Shown here in pieces: positions 1 through 4,082 of a stretch of 8,532 nucleotides of DNA (the stretch's first letter is position 1; every line of letters begins with the position of its first letter). This DNA comes from Bacteroidota bacterium. Its GTDB lineage: Bacteria > Bacteroidota > Bacteroidia > Chitinophagales > Chitinophagaceae. The position numbers were made by a program, and so were the translations under genes. The notes below the pieces were generated by a model. It was not told where the DNA came from. It worked only from the letters and a program-made list of their open reading frames with translations, and did no database searches. Location of the stretch: positions 1 through 8,532 of the forward strand of contig JAEZCV010000064.1 of NCBI GenBank assembly GCA_023429985.1, written 5' to 3'.

Positions 1-251
1 GGCCTGTAATGAGCGAACTGCAAAGCCGGCGGGGAATGGTTGAAGGAATGGAATCGGAAGGTCATTTTCAAAAAATCCAGGCAAGGGTACCTTTAGCAGA
101 AATGTTTAATTTCTCTTCTTCATTGAGATCGATAAGCCAGGGCAGAGCCAAATTCAGGATGCGTTTTGAAAGCTACCAGCCTTTAAGTTATGAATTACAA
201 CGCAAGCTGGTGGAGGACTACAGCAGAAATAACGCTGAAATATTAGCATAA
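1..251 (+). CDS. Elongation factor G-like translational GTPase, C-terminal fragment (5' end outside window)
   Basis: This is the last part of an EF-G-family ribosomal translocase. The frame is open from base 3 (Pro-Val-Met-Ser-Glu-Leu) to the TAA at 249-251, so the gene begins to the left of the window and the ATG at base 9 is an internal Met. The visible residues are EF-G domain V: an SRRG-V-GM segment, then ARVPLAEMF, then LRSISQGRAKF, the usual hydrophobic core and the QGR loop of that domain. The tail after the QGR loop (SYQPLSYELQRKLVEDY onward) differs from the HYEEVP-type ending of canonical EF-G and is closer to what I recall of the second EF-G paralog carried by many Bacteroidota. 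The paralog assignment is therefore an inference. The G domain, which would show whether GTPase residues are intact, is not in view. A strong terminator follows 25 bp after the stop, so this gene ends its transcription unit. Confidence 0.9.
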   Translation, partial: PVMSELQSRRGMVEGMESEGHFQKIQARVPLAEMFNFSSSLRSISQGRAKFRMRFESYQPLSYELQRKLVEDYSRNNAEILA

Positions 252-275
252 TTTAAGAGTTGAACATTAAACGTT

Positions 276-314
276 ACCGCTCACCTAAGTTCTCAGGTGG
301 GCGGTTTGCTTTTC
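276..314 (+). terminator. Rho-independent terminator of the EF-G-like gene
   Basis: An 11-bp inverted repeat (ACCGCTCACCT at 276-286 and AGGTGGGCGGT at 295-305, one pair being a U-G wobble in RNA) encloses an 8-nt loop and is followed by a T-rich run (TTTGCTTTTCT). It sits 25 bp after the EF-G stop codon and is oriented to end that transcript. GC content of the stem is high compared with its AT-rich surroundings. Confidence 0.85.
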
Positions 315-412
315 TGAGCTTTTCACCGAAAAAAAAATCGTAATTAGGAATTTTCAAAGAATTCTTATTAATTTGGAATTGTAAAGTCACCAATAATTAA
401 AATCTACCTCCT

Positions 413-664
413 ATGCATGCCTATTTTCGTAACCATCAATTGTACCTTGCTGAAAGGTCGGAGTGGCTGGACCGCCACGTAATAAAGACCAGCAAAAGAG
501 CTCTCATGAAAATTGAAAGCTGGAAATTAATAGCCCAGTCCGGGGACCAGGACAATCAGCTTAAACTTGTGGAAAAATTAGTAAAGGATTCGCTGTTAAC
601 TGCGGTTCCGAATACCACCGTTTTGCACAAAGAAGGCTATTACCTTTCCAACCTGAACAATTAA
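413..664 (+). CDS. Uncharacterised 83-residue protein (first of a pair)
   Basis: I do not recognise this gene. The product is a small soluble protein with no signal peptide and no membrane segment. Residues 1-60 look mostly helical and charged (AERSEWLDRHVIK, SKRALMKIESWKLIA, NQLKLVEKLVKDSLL). The end (residues 64-80) is a short polar stretch with GYYLSNL. The reading frame is clean between a terminator upstream and another gene downstream, and nothing better fits this interval on either strand, which is why I accept it. The start at 413 is followed by a second overlapping ATG at 417 in another frame. The leader is A/T-rich without a Shine-Dalgarno, as usual in Bacteroidota. A second small gene starts 40 bp after its stop on the same strand, and no terminator separates them, so co-transcription is likely. 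Function unknown. Confidence 0.6.
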   Translation: MHAYFRNHQLYLAERSEWLDRHVIKTSKRALMKIESWKLIAQSGDQDNQLKLVEKLVKDSLLTAVPNTTVLHKEGYYLSNLNN

Positions 665-704
665 CAGGTAAGAAACCAATCCTTTTAAACCAAAATCCAA
701 ACCC

Positions 705-956
705 ATGGTAAGCTTAAGTTTACAAAATCAGTTCAAAATAGATTTTCCCTATTATGGACTATTCAGAACAGCCGCAGTTAAAGTTGTTGAAGCTGAAGGG
801 GATGTATTATACGAGTGCAGTATGCTCAACGGCAATATTGTTTGTTTGAAGAAAACCCAACAATCCCATAAATGGATGGAAGTTAACAGTGGAGAAACGC
901 CTCTTTCCAGGCTTTTAGGCACTTATATTGATGAACACATGGGAATAAGAAAATAA
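705..956 (+). CDS. Uncharacterised 83-residue protein (second of a pair)
   Basis: This is a small soluble protein of no certain family. The first half is rich in likely beta strands (FKIDFPYYGLFRTAAVKVVEA, then VLYECSMLNGNIVCLKK). The sequence then gives KWMEVNSGE and a C-terminal helix-like LSRLLGTYIDEHMG. The aromatic patch DFPYYGLF at 13-20 and the two cysteines (38 and 47) around a turn (LNGN) are its most distinctive marks and suggest a small beta-rich fold. It reminds me of short conserved hypothetical proteins of Chitinophagaceae, but I cannot name one. The A-rich, C-rich stretch before ATG 705 has no Shine-Dalgarno. Its stop codon touches the bidirectional terminator hairpin, which supports it as the last gene of the plus-strand unit begun at 413. 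Confidence 0.65.
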   Translation: MVSLSLQNQFKIDFPYYGLFRTAAVKVVEAEGDVLYECSMLNGNIVCLKKTQQSHKWMEVNSGETPLSRLLGTYIDEHMGIRK

Positions 957-986
957 AAAAAAGAGGATCAGTGATCCTCTTTTTTT
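956..986. terminator. Bidirectional terminator between converging genes
   Basis: The sequence is a nearly perfect palindrome centred on base 971: GAGGATCA, G, TGATCCTC, flanked by A-runs on the left and T-runs on the right. The 14-bp complementary arms (956-969 and 973-986) form a stem with a 3-nt loop and a U-tract on either strand. It overlaps the last base of the stop codon of the plus-strand gene at 705-956 and ends 2 bp before the stop codon of the minus-strand gene at 988-1440. It can therefore terminate both convergent transcripts. Confidence 0.9.
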
Positions 987-987
987 A

Positions 988-1440
988 TCAGGCTGTAGCC
1001 AGCCTTTTCGTTTTAGTAATTGTTGTTTCTTCTTCCATGATGGCCTCAAGAATATTTCCGGCTTTCCTGAAATATACAGCATGCCAAACATGATCCAGTG
1101 AAACCTGGTCGGCACTTTCATATTCCGCATCAGCAAGCTTGCTCCAGCTGCCATCTCTGTTCAGGTCAGTAGTGATCTTGGAAGTAACTTTTGGATAAGC
1201 CACCCACAATTTCGATTCTTCCTTCAATGCAGGCATAATATCATCTAAAATGCCATTCAACTGATGTTCACTCACCGCAAAGACCAAGGCAAAATCGATC
1301 TTTCTGGTACGCAACAATGGAGTAAGGTTTTTAGCGAAAGAAAGCTTACAGAATTGTTTTTCAATTGATGATGGAAGACCCTGGATCAGAATGTTCTTTT
1401 CGTTCTGGAGCTGAAGTTTTTCTAAAATTGTTTGTGACAT
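988..1440 (-). CDS. Conserved small protein, DUF3052-like
   Basis: This is a 150-residue cytoplasmic protein of unknown function. It lacks a signal peptide and membrane segments. Its core resembles the DUF3052 type of small alpha/beta protein. Residues 17-22 (ILIQGLP) and 48-55 (IDFALVFA) look like buried strands. The most typical block is LWVAYPK at 78-84, followed by TSK and DLNRDGSW (92-99). A final strand-helix, DHVWHAVYFRK (116-126), precedes a charged Glu/Thr/Lys tail. Family naming is from memory of the AYPK...DL.RD..W pattern and is moderately sure. Function is not known for such proteins. The ATG at 1440 is preceded by a leader of about 60 nt and a good Bacteroidota promoter. The gene is convergent with the 83-residue pair and shares their terminator, and is a single-gene unit because the upstream protease gene has its own terminator. 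Confidence 0.8.
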   Translation of the reverse strand: MSQTILEKLQLQNEKNILIQGLPSSIEKQFCKLSFAKNLTPLLRTRKIDFALVFAVSEHQLNGILDDIMPALKEESKLWVAYPKVTSKITTDLNRDGSWSKLADAEYESADQVSLDHVWHAVYFRKAGNILEAIMEEETTITKTKRLATA

Positions 1441-1485
1441 ACAGGTAATACTGATTTTTAGAAGGTGAAGAGAAGTAGTACGAAG

Positions 1486-1501
1486 GTTTGTTCACACAAA
1501 C
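1486..1501 (-). promoter_or_regulatory. Small palindrome at the predicted transcript start
   Basis: GTTTGT and ACAAAC form 6-bp arms around a 4-nt centre. The element lies immediately downstream of the predicted transcription start of the DUF3052-like gene, where it could be a regulator-binding site or a 5' hairpin that stabilises the mRNA. The function is an inference from position only, and a chance palindrome of this size is possible. Confidence 0.3.
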
Positions 1502-1508
1502 AGGTATG

Positions 1509-1538
1509 CAAAACTACGGAAAAACCCCCAGACCACAA
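1509..1538 (-). promoter_or_regulatory. Predicted promoter of the DUF3052-like gene
   Basis: On the minus strand, TAGTTTTG (1509-1516) matches the Bacteroidota -7 consensus TAnnTTTG exactly. A TTG -33 element lies at 1536-1538 with a 19-nt spacer, which is the usual spacing. Transcription would start near 1503, giving a leader of about 60 nt. The upstream gene's terminator (1552-1587) lies just behind it, which is consistent with a fresh start here. Confidence 0.6.
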
Positions 1539-1551
1539 GGTAAAACCCAAT

Positions 1552-1587
1552 AAAAAACCCGCCAAACCTGTATTTTAGCGGGTTTTT
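1552..1587 (-). terminator. Rho-independent terminator of the M48 protease gene
   Basis: A 10-bp inverted repeat (AAAAACCCGC at 1553-1562 and GCGGGTTTTT at 1578-1587) encloses a 15-nt loop. Read on the minus strand, the stem ends in a run of six T. It begins 18 bp past the stop codon of the protease gene at 1606. Confidence 0.85.
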
Positions 1588-1605
1588 ATGCCAATAACCA
1601 ATGAT

Positions 1606-2415
1606 TTACTGTCTTGGTTTATAATATTTTAGAGCTTCGGGTAAATATCTTTCCAACTGCGACCTTCTTTTTCCCTCAGCAGGGTGAGTACTTAAAAACT
1701 CAGGGGGCCTGTTACCATTGGAAGCAGCTTCCATCCTGTCCCATAACGCAATCGCCTCCCGGGGGTTATATCCCGCCATGGCAGCCCAAATCATACCATA
1801 CCTGTCGGCTTCCAGTTCCTGCTTTCTTGAAAAAGGCAATAAAACGCCTACAGAGGAACCAATTCCAAAGGCCTGCATAAAAATATTCTGTGTGGCGGCC
1901 GGCTTGTTAGCCAAAGCCACAGCCAGGCCTGTACCCAGCCCCTGGGTGGCAAGTCCCTGGCTCATCCTTTCGTTTCCATGCTGGAATAGTGCATGAGAAA
2001 TCTCGTGGCCCATAACATTGGCAAGTGCTGCTTCGTTCCTGGTAATGGGGAGCAACCCGGTATAAATGGCCACTTTGCCGCCAGGCATGGCCCAGGCATT
2101 GGCTGCATTATCTCTTATCAGAGTAAACTCCCATTTATATCCTTGTAAAACATTCGATAAGCCCTGTTGTTTATAATAGGTGGTTACCGCATTTGCTATC
2201 CTGTTCCCCACTCTTCTTACCATTTCCGCATCTTTATCGCGGGAAGGAGATACTACATTGCTTTGTGATAGCATCTGCCTGTATTGCTGGTTTGCCATAG
2301 ATTGAAGTTCGGCTTCAGAAACCAGTGATAATTGTTTTCTTCCTGTTATTGGATTTGTGGAACACGCAACCACTACAGATGCTGCGAGAAAGATTCCAAG
2401 TATAGATCGTACCAT
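1606..2415 (-). CDS. M48-family zinc metalloprotease, lipoprotein (BepA/LoiP/Oma1-like)
   Basis: This is a predicted envelope zinc endopeptidase. The start gives a short hydrophobic signal (residues 3-17) ending in a lipobox Val-Val-Ala-Cys, so Cys18 should be lipidated. The mature start (STNPITGRKQLSLVSE) is typical of M48 lipoproteins. The zinc site is HEISH at 137-141 (His137 and His141 as ligands, Glu138 catalytic), with the third ligand Glu200 in QELEAD and Asp204 after it. AMPGGKVAIYTGLL (109-122) is the conserved strand-and-turn before the active site, and STHPAEGKR (242-250) is the usual C-terminal substrate-side loop. At 269 residues it is a compact form without the TPR domain of BepA, so the closest functional parallels are LoiP or YcaL-like quality-control proteases that degrade misassembled outer-membrane proteins. 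The exact substrate is unknown. It lies 107 bp downstream of plsY, with its own terminator after it. I see no convincing promoter directly ahead. Confidence 0.92.
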   Translation of the reverse strand: MVRSILGIFLAASVVVACSTNPITGRKQLSLVSEAELQSMANQQYRQMLSQSNVVSPSRDKDAEMVRRVGNRIANAVTTYYKQQGLSNVLQGYKWEFTLIRDNAANAWAMPGGKVAIYTGLLPITRNEAALANVMGHEISHALFQHGNERMSQGLATQGLGTGLAVALANKPAATQNIFMQAFGIGSSVGVLLPFSRKQELEADRYGMIWAAMAGYNPREAIALWDRMEAASNGNRPPEFLSTHPAEGKRRSQLERYLPEALKYYKPRQ

Positions 2416-2522
2416 ATTCTTATGCTTTTTGAGTTAAAACCAATGATTATACCAAAACAGCAATAAGAAAGCTAAAAGGCGGGGAGGTTCAAGCTTGCGG
2501 TGTTAAAACAATTAGCAGGCAA

Positions 2523-3170
2523 TTATTTACGCTGCTTTTTCCGGCGGTCGCGGTGTTTAAGAATGGGCACTTTACTTTCATTGCCCTTGATGAGGCGCGT
2601 AATATTTTTCTGGTGCGTAAGCAATACCAGCATGGCAACCGTAATGGCAAAAACCCTGTAAAGTTTTTCGGGTTCATTAAAGATCACTAAAATAAATATA
2701 GGGAAGGCAATACTTGCCAGAATGGAACTGAGAGAAACCCATCTTGTTAAATAAAGAACCAGGATAAAGATTCCCACACATATCAAAGCTACATTAGGCT
2801 GAATACCCAGAACCATTCCGAATAAACTGGCTACCCCTTTCCCACCTTTAAATTCTGCCCAAATGGGAAAAATATGTCCAAGCACGGCTGCTAGCCCAAG
2901 ACCTATTTGCAGGTTTACCAGGGCATCATCGCTCAAATATCCGCCAGGTAAAAGAAAAACAAGTTTAACAGCTATGATCGCCTTCAACATATCCACGATC
3001 ATTACAAAACTGCCCCATTTGGCTCCCAAAACCCTGTAGGTATTGGTAGCGCCTGAATTACCACTACCATAATTTCTTATGTCGAAGCCGAAGAAAATCT
3101 TGCTCACCCATACTGCCGTGGGAATGCTCCCAAGTAAATATGCCAGCAGTATTAATAAGATCTCATCCAT
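2523..3170 (-). CDS. plsY: Acyl-phosphate:glycerol-3-phosphate acyltransferase PlsY
   Basis: PlsY is the integral inner-membrane enzyme that transfers an acyl chain from acyl-phosphate (made by PlsX) to sn-glycerol-3-phosphate, giving lysophosphatidic acid, the first step of phospholipid synthesis. The family motifs are all here in order: LGSIP at 13-17; GSGNSGATN at 35-43 with Arg32 before it; the glycine-rich GHIFPIW plus FKGGKGVA at 98-114; and THQKNITRLIKGNESKV at 185-201. Hydrophobic helices occur at about 3-22, 52-75, 86-105, 117-160 and 173-186, fitting the multi-pass fold. The 215-residue length is normal for the family. The C-terminus is a very basic tail (HRDRRKKQRK), which favours a cytoplasmic end. 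The ATG at 3170 gives the family's usual N-terminus. It follows prmA with a 67-bp gap and no terminator between them, so co-transcription with prmA is likely. Confidence 0.96.
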   Translation of the reverse strand: MDEILLILLAYLLGSIPTAVWVSKIFFGFDIRNYGSGNSGATNTYRVLGAKWGSFVMIVDMLKAIIAVKLVFLLPGGYLSDDALVNLQIGLGLAAVLGHIFPIWAEFKGGKGVASLFGMVLGIQPNVALICVGIFILVLYLTRWVSLSSILASIAFPIFILVIFNEPEKLYRVFAITVAMLVLLTHQKNITRLIKGNESKVPILKHRDRRKKQRK

Positions 3171-3237
3171 AGAATATAGGTTGAAGGACTGCGAATTTAC
3201 GAAATTTTGAAGGATTAGAATACTCCAGGTAAATCTT

Positions 3238-4035
3238 TCACTTTCTCATTAACAGGGAAATCCAGTTATCTTTTTCCATCCTCTTTGTTAAAACCAGTTT
3301 GTTTTTACAAGCTTCCATTACAGCGGGTTCATCATTAATAAGCAGCCCACTGAACAGGATTTCTCCTTTCTCCTCCAGGCTTTCAATAAGTTGGGGTAAG
3401 TATTCCAGAATAACATTCCGATTGATATTGGCAAGTATAAGGTCAAACTTTTTTAAAGGAATCTGGGTCGACAATTCAATTGATATTTTACTGCAATTAT
3501 TAAGTTCAGCGTTTTCCTTAGCATTTTCAATACTCCAGCCATCAATATCAATTGCATAAATTTCTGCAGCGCCCGATTTTTCTGCCAGTATGGACAAGAT
3601 ACCGGTGCCGGTGCCGAAATCAAAAACTTTTTTCCCTTTCAGATCAATTGCCTTCATCTGTTTAATCATCATATAGGTAGTGGCATGATGACCGGTACCA
3701 AAACTCATTTTTGGCGTAATGATGATCTCATGTTCAAAGCGGGTTTCAGGTGCATGAAAAGAAGCGCGCACATAACAAAAATCATCTACTTCAACAGGAG
3801 AAAAATTACTTTCCCATAATGCATTCCAGTTTTGATCGGGAAGTGTTTGCACAGAATATTCTAAACCTTTCAATAAATCGTTAACACCGTAACTATTAAA
3901 ATCCAATTCCGGAAAATAGGCAATTAGTATGTGGGCTTTTTGTTCAAAGCCAACAGCTCCCAGATCACTTAATTCGCTGATGAGAAGATCTTGTTTCGAT
4001 TCTTCCAGGTTAATATATATGCCAATAATATTCAT
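3238..4035 (-). CDS. prmA: Ribosomal protein L11 methyltransferase PrmA
   Basis: PrmA uses S-adenosylmethionine to trimethylate ribosomal protein L11 on several amino groups, in the cytoplasm. The N-terminal substrate-recognition domain covers about residues 1-60 (strand, helix, then LGAVGFEQK) and a linker with NWNALWESNFSPVEV at 69-83. The catalytic domain then shows MSFGTGHHATT (110-120), the SAM-binding FDFGTGTGILSI (138-149), the acidic end of strand 2 at AIDID (161-165), and LANINRNV (201-208), which carries the Asn of the active-site motif. The 265-residue length is slightly shorter than E. coli PrmA and normal for Bacteroidota. The ATG at 4035 gives the expected family N-terminus. In-frame extension reaches a stop after about ten codons and would run through the terminator. 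The odd point is that the eight T of the pnp terminator directly touch this ATG, so prmA expression probably needs read-through or a near-leaderless transcript. Confidence 0.95.
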   Translation of the reverse strand: MNIIGIYINLEESKQDLLISELSDLGAVGFEQKAHILIAYFPELDFNSYGVNDLLKGLEYSVQTLPDQNWNALWESNFSPVEVDDFCYVRASFHAPETRFEHEIIITPKMSFGTGHHATTYMMIKQMKAIDLKGKKVFDFGTGTGILSILAEKSGAAEIYAIDIDGWSIENAKENAELNNCSKISIELSTQIPLKKFDLILANINRNVILEYLPQLIESLEEKGEILFSGLLINDEPAVMEACKNKLVLTKRMEKDNWISLLMRK

Positions 4036-4064
4036 AAAAAAAAGGCTGTCGGTTGACAGCCTTT
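4036..4064 (-). terminator. Terminator hairpin after pnp, touching the prmA start codon
   Basis: A perfect 10-bp stem (AAAGGCTGTC at 4041-4050 and GACAGCCTTT at 4055-4064) with the 4-nt loop GGTT is followed, in minus-strand direction, by eight T (4036-4043). It is a textbook rho-independent terminator located 18 bp after the pnp stop codon. The last T is adjacent to the ATG of prmA, so in any read-through mRNA the same hairpin occupies the prmA ribosome-binding region. Confidence 0.9.
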
Positions 4065-4065
4065 A

Positions 4066-4073
4066 CAAATTTA
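4066..4073 (-). promoter_or_regulatory. Possible -7 element upstream of prmA
   Basis: TAAATTTG on the minus strand matches the Bacteroidota -7 consensus TAnnTTTG exactly, between the pnp stop codon and the terminator hairpin. No TTG-type -33 element is found at the right distance, and transcription from here would begin inside the hairpin. The stretch is very AT-rich, so a chance match is quite possible. Confidence 0.25.
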
Positions 4074-4082
4074 TTTAAAAAA

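Noticed and set aside
9..251. Reading the ATG at base 9 as the start of an 80-residue protein.
   Set aside because: The frame is open to the window edge and the residues are the interior of EF-G domain V, so the Met is internal.
348..380. Promoter for the 83-residue pair, based on TTAATTTG at 368-375 and two GGAATT copies.
   Set aside because: The -7 box has one mismatch and no TTG element lies at the proper distance; in such AT-rich sequence this is weak evidence.
915..1154. A 79-residue minus-strand frame spanning the palindromic terminator.
   Set aside because: It overlaps the DUF3052-like gene in another frame and runs through the terminator; no sensible product.
1614..1996. Plus-strand frames opposite the M48 protease gene.
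   Set aside because: They are antisense shadows of the HEISH-bearing gene, with no recognisable features.
2416..2522. Terminator or strong promoter between plsY and the M48 gene.
   Set aside because: I found only a small CAAGCTTG palindrome and a TATAAT-like string on the minus strand without matching Bacteroidota elements, which is not enough to call either.
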